From Acetobacter thailandicus (lineage in GTDB: Bacteria; Pseudomonadota; Alphaproteobacteria; Acetobacterales; Acetobacteraceae): a DNA stretch of 64,000 nucleotides. The notes below the pieces were generated by a model. It was not told the DNA's origin. It was given only the letters and a program-made list of their open reading frames with translations, and made no database searches. How positions within the stretch are numbered: position 1 is the first letter of the stretch; every line of letters begins with the position of its first letter. The stretch is from positions 1-64,000 of the forward strand of contig NZ_WOSV01000007.1 in NCBI RefSeq assembly GCF_011516655.1. The letters run 5' to 3'. Shown one piece after another: positions 54,942 to 63,694 of this stretch. Made by a program: the position numbers and the translations under genes.

Positions 54942-55130
54942 TCAGTCTTTCGTGAAGGAAGACTTGGCATTGCTTTCCATTGTCTGAGCAAAGTCGTTAG
55001 CAAACGTCTGAGCGTTAGAAATTTCAGACATTTTTTCCTGCTCCTGCAGGTTTTGATCTTCCATAGCTTCAGATTCCTGCATAACCTGGCTCATTGTAGA
55101 ATCTGTATTAGAAGAAATTGAACCGCTCAT
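54942..55130 (-). CDS. Small helical protein, candidate needle/pilus subunit (SctF-like)
   Basis: This 62-residue protein has no Cys and no signal peptide. It is rich in Ser, Met, Gln and Glu (NTDSTMSQVMQESEAMEDQN), with a helical second half ending SSFTKD. Needle subunits are 60-85-residue helical hairpins encoded next to sctD, and no other needle gene is visible. Sequence alone does not prove it; it could be another small secreted protein. TGGAGT precedes ATG 55130. Confidence 0.45.
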   Translation of the reverse strand: MSGSISSNTDSTMSQVMQESEAMEDQNLQEQEKMSEISNAQTFANDFAQTMESNAKSSFTKD

Positions 55131-55213
55131 TCTAAACTCCATTGGACAATAAAAAAAACTAAGTGAAAAATATCAGTGTGTTACTGATACCTCTTTGAAC
55201 ATCAGAGATTTTC

Positions 55214-56008
55214 TTACGAAGAAGATGAACCACCTGATTTCATTTCTGACATAAGCTGGGAAATCATAGCCGCCATTTCCTCTGCGACCCCTTCCATTTC
55301 CTGCGTGCTGCTATCGGAAGATGCTGAAGAGGCAGCTGAAGTGCTGGTGTCTGAACTTTCACCTATTGCGGCTTCAAGGTCTTTGACAGCGGAAGAGCTG
55401 TTAAACGAACCTGATTCAGCTTCACTCGCAAGGTTTTTAGCCGTTTGTGCGAGCTGTGTATTGCCTGCGTTTGAGGCTTCGGTTGCCAGTGCATTAAAGT
55501 TATTGACTTCATCCGCCCCTGACTGACCGGACTCAAGACCACTCGCAATAGAATTTACGTTGTTTGTTATTGCATCAACGCTTTTTCCCTGAATGGCCGC
55601 AGCGATGGCATTGCTGCTGCCGCCCTGCTCGTAAGTACCATCAGAGAGGCTGTTAGCAATATTTGTCGCAACGGAAGAATCAATACCGTCGCTCTGATTG
55701 CTGGCTTCAGACGCAACAGCCCGTGCATATTCCTGCAGCGTGTTGCCGTTTGTGCCTGTTCCATCGACCAGCTTTTTAAGCGTGGTCATATCCTGATCAA
55801 GATTACCTGTAACAGAAAGCCCGGTATCACCCACAGCTGTTGAATTAGCAGAATCCTGAGTTTCGGCCTGCTTTTCCATTAATTCAAGTAACTGAGAAAG
55901 AGCCTGCGCCATTTGCTGAGCAGTATCAGCGCTCAGGTCCTGGTCAGACGTCGTACTCCCGTCTGAATAACTACTTACGCCACTTGTCGCATCCATCGTC
56001 GTCACCAT
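55214..56008 (-). CDS. Harpin-like Ser/Ala/Gln-rich protein, candidate type III substrate
   Basis: This 264-residue protein has no Cys, Trp, Pro, His or Arg-rich segments, very high Ser, Ala, Gly, Asn and Gln, and short amphipathic helices such as AQQMAQALSQLLELMEKQAE at the start and EEMAAMISQLMSEMKSGGSS at the end. This composition is typical of harpins and of type III translocators/needle-tip proteins of plant-associated bacteria. It is immediately upstream of the small candidate needle gene. Function is inferred from composition and place. ATG 56008 and 55996 are both possible starts. Confidence 0.6.
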   Translation of the reverse strand: MVTTMDATSGVSSYSDGSTTSDQDLSADTAQQMAQALSQLLELMEKQAETQDSANSTAVGDTGLSVTGNLDQDMTTLKKLVDGTGTNGNTLQEYARAVASEASNQSDGIDSSVATNIANSLSDGTYEQGGSSNAIAAAIQGKSVDAITNNVNSIASGLESGQSGADEVNNFNALATEASNAGNTQLAQTAKNLASEAESGSFNSSSAVKDLEAAIGESSDTSTSAASSASSDSSTQEMEGVAEEMAAMISQLMSEMKSGGSSSS

Positions 56009-56212
56009 ACTTTCCGACCCAGAGACTGAAACACCAGAGAACAGGGCTAACCTGCTCTCAGGTCCGATCTTTACCCGGCAACGTTTTTAAAAAACGCTAC
56101 GTGGATCGGCCATAAGCTGGAAGTAATTGACTATTCTGACCAGAACCTGACGCAGTTTTGAGATGAGTTGATTTTTGACAAAAACGGTGCGGTTTCATCA
56201 AACTGTCATTTA

Positions 56213-56833
56213 TTACTGAGGCACCTGCTGCACTGCTCCACCACGAAAAATAGTCACTGTCTGATGAGCCGCCCTGGTTTTTAATAACTGAATGGTCTGA
56301 TCAATACGCTCAAGCATACGCGGTGGCCCGAAGGCCGTAACAGCATCACCATTACTATCTTCATGAACAGAATAATGTGGTTCTAACATTTTTTTGGCAT
56401 CAATAGCCCGTCTCAGCCGTGCATAGGGCACACCATCCAGTGAAAATATATGACTGGACGCTTCTGAAGCAGGCGTGATGTATAATGTATTACCATCGTA
56501 ATACCAGTCCAGGTGGTATTCGGCAGTCAGGGCATCAAGAAATGCCATCGGCGTTGCCGCTGTAAACCCTGAACGGACATTCCCTTCAACTGAGGGGTCG
56601 ATAATAACCCTTAAGTCCACATCTCCGCAAAACTGAGTAATCGCCTCAGATAATGTCTGATGAAGCACAGTATACCGCCCCTGATCTGGTAACGGCATCA
56701 CCTCTGCCCGGGCTGTTGTCTCAACAGTTATGACTGCTATCAGAGCCAAAAAACCAGAAAGAAACGATGGATTTTTCCACCCTTTACGCAGTGTCATCAG
56801 CCTCATCATACGCGACTTAAATTTCTGCTTCAT
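56213..56833 (-). CDS. NolW/RhcC1-like N-terminal secretin piece (N0-N1 only)
   Basis: This 206-residue protein has a membrane/signal segment (FLSGFLALIAVITVETTARA) followed by the type III secretin N-domains: LHQTLSEAITQFCGDVDLRV, VRSGFTAATPMAFLDALTAE, YHLDWYYDGNTLYITPASEA. It ends before any pore-forming secretin domain. In rhizobia the secretin is split into RhcC1 (NolW) and RhcC2, and NolW is divergent from NolB exactly as here. The start is uncertain (ATG 56833 or 56869). Its pore partner is probably the CpaC-type secretin at 48892. Confidence 0.8.
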   Translation of the reverse strand: MKQKFKSRMMRLMTLRKGWKNPSFLSGFLALIAVITVETTARAEVMPLPDQGRYTVLHQTLSEAITQFCGDVDLRVIIDPSVEGNVRSGFTAATPMAFLDALTAEYHLDWYYDGNTLYITPASEASSHIFSLDGVPYARLRRAIDAKKMLEPHYSVHEDSNGDAVTAFGPPRMLERIDQTIQLLKTRAAHQTVTIFRGGAVQQVPQ

Positions 56834-56899
56834 CGCTGCACTATATACCTCAAAAAAAGTACACGACAATCATTAAGCCCTCTTTCAAGCACTATAATA

Positions 56900-56921
56900 T
56901 CAGGTCAGGTTCAGGTCAGGT
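56900..56921 (+). promoter_or_regulatory. Perfect tandem 11-bp repeat upstream of sctI
   Basis: TCAGGTCAGGT occurs twice head to tail (56900-56910 and 56911-56921), between the divergent NolW-like gene and sctI. An 11-bp period equals about one helical turn, the arrangement bound by OmpR/PhoB-type dimers. It is the best operator candidate for the TtsI-like regulator. Confidence 0.6.
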
Positions 56922-56979
56922 TTAGTTGTTAAAAAATTATTGTGTGCAGAAGAGAAATGCTGTCTCCGGAGCAATACGT

Positions 56980-57513
56980 ATGACAGGACTTGCAGGATTA
57001 GATGCAACATCTCTTGCGTCACCAGCACTGAATCAGGTTTCAGATGATATATCTCAGGGAGGGGGCGCACATGGCGTCCAGCAGCTTGCTTTTACTGAAA
57101 TAACACCTGAGCAGACATCATTCTTTACCGGTTCTGTTACTCCGGCAGATACACTCCGCGAGCATTTTCTGAGCGGGCTGGGGAAAATAAACAGCTCTTT
57201 TACCCATCTTGATTCTCTGGCTCCTGAAATGTTGCCTGATGGTAAACAGCTTAGCCTTTCTTCATCGTCAAAATCCTCACCTTACGCTTCGGAAACACCT
57301 CTCTCATCTCTCACCTCTGCCACCGAAAAAGCACCGGGCGGAGATCATTCAAAGATCTTCGAAAAGGTCGAGCAGGAGGGAATTGCGATGTATAATGAGG
57401 CACTGAGCAGGCAGATGGCGTTTTCAAACGCTGAGTTTGAAACACATATTATTACTGTCTCTTCACAAAATATGACCTCTACCCTGAAGAGCCTGCTCAC
57501 GCAGGGGGGCTGA
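56980..57513 (+). CDS. sctI: NolB/SctI-like inner-rod protein
   Basis: This 177-residue protein has a Ser-rich variable middle and a helical C-terminus (EGIAMYNEALSRQMAFSNAE, then SQNMTSTLKSLLTQGG) like the C-terminal helix of inner-rod proteins. It sits directly before sctJ, where rhizobia have nolB. GGAG 8 nt before ATG 56980 fixes the start; an upstream TTG at 56926 lacks a site. It begins the rightward operon. Confidence 0.7.
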   Translation: MTGLAGLDATSLASPALNQVSDDISQGGGAHGVQQLAFTEITPEQTSFFTGSVTPADTLREHFLSGLGKINSSFTHLDSLAPEMLPDGKQLSLSSSSKSSPYASETPLSSLTSATEKAPGGDHSKIFEKVEQEGIAMYNEALSRQMAFSNAEFETHIITVSSQNMTSTLKSLLTQGG

Positions 57514-57517
57514 CATT

Positions 57518-58270
57518 ATGCGCCGCTTTCAGGTCAGACTACCGGCCCTGCTTATTTTACTTTCACTCACAGGCTGTCAGACACAGCTGTACACCCATCT
57601 CTCAGAACGTGATGCCATGGAGATGACTGCCATCCTGCTCCATAACGGCATCTCTGCTGACCGGGTCATTGCAAAAGATGGCAGCTCAACCATTGAAGTG
57701 GCAGGCAGTCAGGTCGCAGATGCAGTCTCTGTTCTTCGGGCCAGTCATTATCCACGCAACGACTACGAAAGTATGGATAAAATCTTTCAGCAGCAGGGCA
57801 TGATAAGCACCCCGACAGCTGAGCGCGCAAAACTATATTATGGCATCAGCCAGGAACTTGGACACACACTCAACGATATAGACGGCGTTATTGATGCCCG
57901 TGTGCATATAGCACCAGCCGTGAATGACCCTGTTACCGGTATAGATAAACCAGCGACAGCCTCGGTCGTTATACGCTATGATGCCGGCACTTCAATGACA
58001 GGGCTACTGCCCAAAATTAAGCTCATGGTCGCCAATGCAGTGCAGGACCTGGCCTATGACCGGGTTTCTGTGATCTTGCTGCCAGAAGCGTTGCCACACC
58101 TGCCTCAGGTTCAGATATCAAACCGAATGAGCCTGCCTGGTCTTCTGGGCTGGTTTTTTGCCTTGCTGTTTCCATGCGGTTATGGCGTGCATTACTGGTT
58201 ACAACGTCGCAAAAAACAAACATCTGACACAGGTTCCCAGCTCACCGTTTCACCACGTCAGACACCATGA
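57518..58270 (+). CDS. sctJ: Type III lipoprotein ring protein SctJ
   Basis: This 250-residue YscJ/HrcJ-family lipoprotein has a signal ending LSLTGC, ring-building motifs (LSERDAMEMTAILLHNGISA, YGISQELGHTLNDIDGVIDA, ARVHIAP), and a C-terminal transmembrane helix (LPGLLGWFFALLFPCGYGVH) with a basic tail. It forms the inner-membrane ring together with SctD. It follows sctI by 4 nt. Confidence 0.93.
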   Translation: MRRFQVRLPALLILLSLTGCQTQLYTHLSERDAMEMTAILLHNGISADRVIAKDGSSTIEVAGSQVADAVSVLRASHYPRNDYESMDKIFQQQGMISTPTAERAKLYYGISQELGHTLNDIDGVIDARVHIAPAVNDPVTGIDKPATASVVIRYDAGTSMTGLLPKIKLMVANAVQDLAYDRVSVILLPEALPHLPQVQISNRMSLPGLLGWFFALLFPCGYGVHYWLQRRKKQTSDTGSQLTVSPRQTP

Positions 58271-58887
58271 CAATGCCTGCGGCTCTGCCACCCACTGTGC
58301 AGATGATACAGAGTATGCACTCTTCTCATTTACAACTGCGTCTGCCTGCGCTGCGCCGGGAAACTATTCTGCGCCTTCAGGCCTGCACCCGCCTGACTGG
58401 CAAACTGAGCGACCTCTTTCCTTCTGAGACATTTCAACAGCCTCCCGCTGCACAGACAGCCTGCGAGGCACTGGCGTCGCAAACAAGTCATGTCATTATG
58501 CAGGCAGGTTATCGTATGAGCGCATTAACCTACTGGCGTGAACTTGCAAAACACGTTGATAAACACTCAGTCACACTGATTGACAGCGCTCTGGGGGCTG
58601 AGCTGCGCTTATCTGCCATACGGCTTGGCGCGCAGCTTGCCGGGCACTCTCCCTCGCCTCTTACCTCACCCCCCACATCGACCAGCCCGACAGAGCCGCA
58701 GGTTCTGATACGCACTCTTACGGATTTTGCCCACTCCTGCCTGGCACGCTGGCATATGACACTACGTGCTGAATATCGCCCCGTCGCGAGGCTCAAACTC
58801 CCTGCCACAAACCTGCCTCAGGCAGCTGCCGGGCATTTCGACCCTGTTATCCTGTATGTAGCGCAGGAGATAACAGGTCATGTCTGA
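58267..58887 (+). CDS. sctK: NolU/SctK-like accessory protein
   Basis: This 206-residue protein starts in a 4-nt overlap with sctJ and overlaps sctL by 8 nt. Mostly helical, with TGKLSDLFPSETFQQPPAAQ and LGAELRLSAIRLGAQLAGHS; the middle is Pro/Ser/Thr-rich. Sequence is poorly conserved, and the name rests on its place between J and L, where rhizobia have nolU. SctK is part of the cytoplasmic sorting platform. Confidence 0.6.
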   Translation: MTMPAALPPTVQMIQSMHSSHLQLRLPALRRETILRLQACTRLTGKLSDLFPSETFQQPPAAQTACEALASQTSHVIMQAGYRMSALTYWRELAKHVDKHSVTLIDSALGAELRLSAIRLGAQLAGHSPSPLTSPPTSTSPTEPQVLIRTLTDFAHSCLARWHMTLRAEYRPVARLKLPATNLPQAAAGHFDPVILYVAQEITGHV

Positions 58888-59461
58888 TAAAGTTTTTTCC
58901 CGCCTTCAGCCGGATCAGACCATTCTGCTACCCGAGCAGATGAACGCCTGGTGTGATGCAACTACTGCTTACAATGCTGCCATCAGCAACGCCAGGGCAT
59001 TACTCTCTGCCGCGCAAAATGCCTATAACGAACAATGCCTGCGCGGTTATCAGGAGGGATGTGACAAAGCTGCCGGAGATATGGCGCAGCGCCTGCTGAG
59101 TGCTGATCAGGCCGTGGCAAAAATTTTACAGGACCTGGAGCAAAATCTTCCCTCGGTCATTGCAGACGTAGTGGATGATATTTTTGGCAGGCTGGATATC
59201 AGTGCTGTACTCCCTCACGCCATTCGTCATACGCTCACAAAAATCAGACAAGGCACACTTGCGACCCTCAGAGTGGCACCCGATTGTGCGGAACTTATAA
59301 GACCTGTTCTCGCAGAACTCCCCCCTCCTGGGATTCAGCTGGAAACAGACCCTTACTTACCAGCAGGCCGATGCGTTCTTGAAAGTGAGCTGGGCGTGGC
59401 AGAGCTGGGGATAAAAGCACAGATTGCTGTTTTGCGCGATTACCTTACCACAAAATGGTAA
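58880..59461 (+). CDS. sctL: ATPase stator SctL (NolV-like)
   Basis: This 193-residue protein of the HrpE/YscL/FliH type links the ATPase to the sorting platform. A long N-terminal helix (YNAAISNARALLSAAQNAYN) precedes a C-terminal V-ATPase-E-like domain (IRQGTLATLRVAPDCAELIR, YLPAGRCVLESELGVAELGI). The tail SELGVAELGI is typical. It lies between sctK and the ATPase. Confidence 0.83.
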   Translation: MSDKVFSRLQPDQTILLPEQMNAWCDATTAYNAAISNARALLSAAQNAYNEQCLRGYQEGCDKAAGDMAQRLLSADQAVAKILQDLEQNLPSVIADVVDDIFGRLDISAVLPHAIRHTLTKIRQGTLATLRVAPDCAELIRPVLAELPPPGIQLETDPYLPAGRCVLESELGVAELGIKAQIAVLRDYLTTKW

Positions 59462-59467
59462 ACCGTT

Positions 59468-61171
59468 ATGACTGACCTGCCCCTCTCCCCCGCTGAGCTG
59501 TATAATGCGCAGCCGGATATAACAGAGCCCGCACAACTGCCGGTGCGCTCTCTTGCTACTGCTCTCGAAGCTGACTTTATAAACTTACAGGCCGGATTTA
59601 AAAAAAATATTAGTGGCAGTTTAGAAAAACAGTCAGGTCAGGCAAAGCTACCAGCCGAAACGAAACAATCTGCCCCGCCGCAGCCACAGGCCGAACAATC
59701 GTATAATACCAGCCCCTCTCAGCATCCTCTCCCCCACGAAGAAGCAGAAACCAGCCAGGAAAACAAAAAAAGCAACACTGCATCTTTTTTATATCAGAAA
59801 GATACTTCTCTTCCCGCGACAACCTCTTCTCCTGCCAGTACAGCCAGCCATATTATTAATCGTATAAAACAACGGCTGCCGGACCTGCGCACTCTGACAA
59901 CAGACCTGAATACCCGCCCACTGCACGGACGGGTAACAGGAGCAACAGGCACTATTATTCGTGCAGTTTTGCCCAATGTTGCTATCGGCGATTTATGCCG
60001 GTTACATAATCACAACGATGACTGGTCACTTGATGCCGAGGTTGTCGGGCTGGATGGGCGGGAAGTGCTCCTGACCCCCATGGGCGAAATCTATGGCGTC
60101 TCAGCTGAAACCGAAGTTGTCACAACAGGCCGGCAGCGCCATTGTCCGGTTGGAGAACATCTGCTCGGCCGCGTGCTTGATGCATTGGGTGAGCCTGTTG
60201 ATGGCCGGGGCGCTCTTCCTCCCGGTCCGTCCCGCCCTGTTTCGGCACCCCCGCCTCCTGCTATGGAGCGTCAGTCTGTTGCTCGGCCCTTACCTGTAGG
60301 ATTGCGTGTTCTTGACGGGTTACTGACCTGTGGTGAAGGGCAGCGTATTGGCGTTTATGGTGAAGCCGGGGCCGGCAAATCAACCCTGATGTCTGCCATT
60401 GTTAAAGGTAGCAGCGCTGATGTTGCTGTTGTCGCCCTGGTGGGTGAGCGTGGCCGTGAAGTGCGTGAATTTATTGAACATAACCTTGGTGAGGATGGTC
60501 TGAAAAAAACGGTTCTTATCGTTTCCACCTCTGACAGACCTGCGGCTGAGCGGGTTCTCTGTGCAAAAACGGCCACAACAATCGCAGAGTATTTTCGTGA
60601 CCAGGGACTGAAAGTACTTTTGTTTGTTGATAACCTTACACGCTATGCCAGGGCATTACGCGAAATTGGCCTTGCTGCGGGAGAGCCTCCTGCCCGCCGT
60701 GGTTTTCCTCCCTCCGTTTTTGCCGCGCTGCCACAGCTCATGGAGCGCACAGGTATGGGCGTGAAGGGGTCAATCACCGCTTTTTATATGGTGCTGGTTG
60801 AAGATGGCGGAGATGACCCCATAGCAGAAGAAACCCGCGGCATTCTTGATGGTCACATCATTCTCTCACGTGCTCTGGCCGCTTCAGGCCACTACCCGGC
60901 CATCGACGTCCTTTCCAGCCGTTCGCGCGTTATGAACCTCGTAACCAGTGCAGAACATATTAAGACTGCTACAAAAATACGTAGCTTATGGGCGCGTTAT
61001 AAAGAAATCGAATTTCTTTTACAGGTTGGTGAATACAAAGCGGGAGGAGACCCTCTGGCAGATGAAGCCATTTCTAAAATCGATTTACTGCGCAGCTTTT
61101 TACAGCAAGACCATAATGACTATACGTCTTTCACTGAGGTGCTGGCATGGCTCAACCGTCTGCACAGCTGA
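59468..61171 (+). CDS. sctN: Type III secretion ATPase SctN with long N-terminal extension
   Basis: This 567-residue hexameric ATPase energises unfolding and entry of substrates. Walker A is GEAGAGKST (298-306); [38 protein letters not shown] (Walker B) and [20 protein letters not shown] follow. About 130 residues precede the normal start of the family (near [12 protein letters not shown]): Pro/Gln/Ser-rich, low-complexity, with no recognisable domain. Family members are about 430-450 residues long. The downstream sctO starts inside its last 25 nt. Confidence 0.95.
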   Translation: MTDLPLSPAELYNAQPDITEPAQLPVRSLATALEADFINLQAGFKKNISGSLEKQSGQAKLPAETKQSAPPQPQAEQSYNTSPSQHPLPHEEAETSQENKKSNTASFLYQKDTSLPATTSSPASTASHIINRIKQRLPDLRTLTTDLNTRPLHGRVTGATGTIIRAVLPNVAIGDLCRLHNHNDDWSLDAEVVGLDGREVLLTPMGEIYGVSAETEVVTTGRQRHCPVGEHLLGRVLDALGEPVDGRGALPPGPSRPVSAPPPPAMERQSVARPLPVGLRVLDGLLTCGEGQRIGVYGEAGAGKSTLMSAIVKGSSADVAVVALVGERGREVREFIEHNLGEDGLKKTVLIVSTSDRPAAERVLCAKTATTIAEYFRDQGLKVLLFVDNLTRYARALREIGLAAGEPPARRGFPPSVFAALPQLMERTGMGVKGSITAFYMVLVEDGGDDPIAEETRGILDGHIILSRALAASGHYPAIDVLSSRSRVMNLVTSAEHIKTATKIRSLWARYKEIEFLLQVGEYKAGGDPLADEAISKIDLLRSFLQQDHNDYTSFTEVLAWLNRLHS

Positions 61172-61695
61172 CAATCTATACAGCCCGGCAACTGACATTG
61201 CTACGTACGCGGCGCAGTGACCAGGCTCGTATATTATTTAAGAAAATCAGCTCAGAACTGACACACGCAGTCACCTCATACACACAGGCTCTTAACGCGC
61301 TGAAGTCGCATCAGAACGCATGGGCTGAAACACAAGACCGCATATCAGAGCAACATAAAGGGCATATCCTCAAAGGGCAGCACTTCCGTCAGGATCACGA
61401 AACACTGCAGCGTATGGCTGATCAGGCTATCCGTCTGGAGGAGAAAGCTGCGGCAGACCATAAGGTTGTTGAAAATCTGACACTGATGGCCACGCAGATA
61501 CGTCATGACCTGATGATGGCTGAACAAAAAGAAAAACAGGCTCAGGATTTCGTAAAGAAAATTCAGGAAAATGAAAAAAAAGCACGATACAACCGTGATG
61601 AACAGGAACTTTCTGACCTGGTTATGGCCCGTCACAGTGCCAGTCAGACCAAAGAGCGCACAAAAAAATTAATAATGAATAAGCTTAAGCCATGA
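61147..61695 (+). CDS. sctO: Coiled-coil stalk protein SctO (Y4yJ/YscO-like)
   Basis: This 182-residue, strongly charged protein is almost entirely helical coiled coil ([40 protein letters not shown]). Size and place between sctN and sctQ match YscO/FliJ-type stalks inserted into the ATPase ring. Its ATG lies 25 nt inside sctN and its stop overlaps the sctQ start. Confidence 0.78.
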   Translation: MAQPSAQLTIYTARQLTLLRTRRSDQARILFKKISSELTHAVTSYTQALNALKSHQNAWAETQDRISEQHKGHILKGQHFRQDHETLQRMADQAIRLEEKAAADHKVVENLTLMATQIRHDLMMAEQKEKQAQDFVKKIQENEKKARYNRDEQELSDLVMARHSASQTKERTKKLIMNKLKP

Positions 61696-62747
61696 CTACT
61701 GAGGCCCGGACATACCCCCTGCCTTCGGCAGTACCATATCACCCTCATACACTCGGTTATAATGCCGCAGTCAGTCGCCTTTTCGGGCGAAAACCATTTA
61801 TTATCCCCGCAGGAAAGACCACTTTTACCATCAGATTCAACCCTCCCGTCACACCAGAAAATGACTGGTATGCACTCGTATTTTCTACAGGTGAGGATAA
61901 AGGATTTTTCCTTCTCTCTAAGGAAAGCATGTCTGCACTGCTACACATGGCTGAGCCCTCACCTCATGCAGGCATAGAGCCAGAGGTCGCACTCCTGCTG
62001 CTTGAGCTTCTGTTTGAGAAGGCACTAAACAGCTTTGAGGAGATGAGTGGTCAGGTTGTTCATCTGTCTTATATTACCACAGCGGCAGAAGCTCTGCGAC
62101 ACACAGATATAAACTGCAGAACGGGTTTTCAGGCAGCATCTGACACGAACATATTATTTGAAGGCGTATTATGTTTCGAAACTGCCTTTCTGCCTTTACT
62201 GCATTCTCTGGCCCCTCCCCTGGCGGTGCATTTTCCTGACCCGCCAGTCACTCTTGCTCTGACTGTTGGCAGCGTTGCTCTGACACCCGGGCAGCTCAGC
62301 ATGCTTGCGCCAGGTTTTGGCCTGGTGCTGGGGCCAGGTGACAGCATCAGCCTGAGCATCACAGCCGCAGAAGCACTAAGTGCTTCGGTTAATTACGTAA
62401 ATAATAAAATTATTTTTCACAGCAACCTTTCACCTGTGACACAAAACCTGACAGCAAACAGGACTGATATGACTGATACACCCCCCTCTCCTGAAACAGA
62501 CCCTTCTTCCCTCATCAGTGAAAGCACTCTTGATCAGCTTCAGATCCCTTTAACATTTGAACTGGCGCGTATAACGGTCTCACTTGCTGAGCTCAGAACA
62601 ATGGGAGAAGGACATATCATTGACATTGGCCCTCTGAACGAACGGGCTGTCTCTATTATTGCGAACGGACGACGCATAGGTGAAGGAGAACTGGTGACGA
62701 TCGGACAGTCAGCAGCTGTTCGCATAACCCGGATTATTACGTCATGA
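61692..62747 (+). CDS. sctQ: Cytoplasmic ring/sorting-platform protein SctQ
   Basis: The C-terminus of this 351-residue protein is a SPOA domain like FliN/HrcQ: LQIPLTFELARITVSLAELR, DIGPLNERAVSIIANGRRIG, EGELVTIGQSAAVRITRI. The N-terminal 250 residues are variable. It forms the cytoplasmic pods that load substrates. It overlaps sctO and sctR by 4 nt each. Confidence 0.85.
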   Translation: MTTEARTYPLPSAVPYHPHTLGYNAAVSRLFGRKPFIIPAGKTTFTIRFNPPVTPENDWYALVFSTGEDKGFFLLSKESMSALLHMAEPSPHAGIEPEVALLLLELLFEKALNSFEEMSGQVVHLSYITTAAEALRHTDINCRTGFQAASDTNILFEGVLCFETAFLPLLHSLAPPLAVHFPDPPVTLALTVGSVALTPGQLSMLAPGFGLVLGPGDSISLSITAAEALSASVNYVNNKIIFHSNLSPVTQNLTANRTDMTDTPPSPETDPSSLISESTLDQLQIPLTFELARITVSLAELRTMGEGHIIDIGPLNERAVSIIANGRRIGEGELVTIGQSAAVRITRIITS

Positions 62748-63394
62748 TCAGTTCATCAAACCTTGTTACAGCACTGGTTCTGACACTTGGTTTTGGCATT
62801 CTCATTCTTGCTGTTCTGACAGTCACCTCTTTTGTAAAAATTTCTGTTGTTCTTTTTCTGCTGCGCACAGCTCTGGGTATTCAGCAGGCACCGCCCAATA
62901 TCGTACTTTATGCCATTGCTCTTATGTTAACCCTTTTTATATCTGCGCCTCTGGGGCACGATATTTATAAATCACTGGCTGAATCTGATCAGAAATATGA
63001 AACGATTTCAGACTATGCTGAAGCTTATGATCATATTCAGGAGCCCATAGCACACCATCTGCTACACTTTACCCAGGCGCCTGAACGAAAATTTTTTATA
63101 AGTGCAACCAAACGGTTATGGCCTGAGGATATGAGAGATAGTCTGTCAGATGACTCTTTGCCAATTTTACTCCCGGCTTATCTGACAGGTGAACTTAAAC
63201 GCGCTTTTGAAATTGGCTTTCTGATTTATCTGCCCTTTATTACCATTGACCTGATCGTTACTACTATTCTGATTGCTATGGGGCTTTCGCAGGTCCAGCC
63301 CAATACGATCTCCGTTCCTTTAAAATTATTACTCTTTGTTCTCGCCAGCGGCTGGACCCGCCTGCTGCATGGCCTGGTGCTGAGTTATACCTGA
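62744..63394 (+). CDS. sctR: Type III export apparatus protein SctR
   Basis: This 216-residue FliP-family membrane protein of the export gate has the signature SFVKISVVLFLLRTALGIQQ then APPNIVLYAIALMLTLFI, and the second conserved block ELKRAFEIGFLIYLPFITID and LKLLLFVLASGWTRLLHGLV. The start overlaps sctQ by 4 nt. Confidence 0.95.
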   Translation: MISSSNLVTALVLTLGFGILILAVLTVTSFVKISVVLFLLRTALGIQQAPPNIVLYAIALMLTLFISAPLGHDIYKSLAESDQKYETISDYAEAYDHIQEPIAHHLLHFTQAPERKFFISATKRLWPEDMRDSLSDDSLPILLPAYLTGELKRAFEIGFLIYLPFITIDLIVTTILIAMGLSQVQPNTISVPLKLLLFVLASGWTRLLHGLVLSYT

Positions 63395-63418
63395 ACATGC
63401 TGAACGGAGCTCTCATAA

Positions 63419-63691
63419 ATGGATGATGCCTCGCTCACACAGGAACTGTCATCTGCTCTTTTTCTGTTCGCCTCAATTGCAGGGCCGCCTCTGGCAGTTG
63501 CTCTCATTGTCGGGCTGGTTGTCGGGCTCATGCAGGCTGTGACACAGCTACAGGATCAGACCATGCCTCTTACTTTTAAAGTCGTGGCGGTCTGCGCCAC
63601 CCTTTTGCTTATGGCCTCCACACTGTTCCCTCCTCTGCTGTCATTTACGGAACGTATTCTGAATGATTTTCCGACCATGACACGGTACTAA
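63419..63691 (+). CDS. sctS: Type III export apparatus protein SctS
   Basis: This 90-residue FliQ-family protein has two transmembrane helices (ALFLFASIAGPPLAVALIVG and VVAVCATLLLMASTLFPPLL) and the signature GLVVGLMQAVTQLQDQTMPL. GGAG precedes the ATG. It assembles with SctR and SctT into the gate. Confidence 0.94.
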   Translation: MDDASLTQELSSALFLFASIAGPPLAVALIVGLVVGLMQAVTQLQDQTMPLTFKVVAVCATLLLMASTLFPPLLSFTERILNDFPTMTRY

Positions 63692-63694
63692 CCT

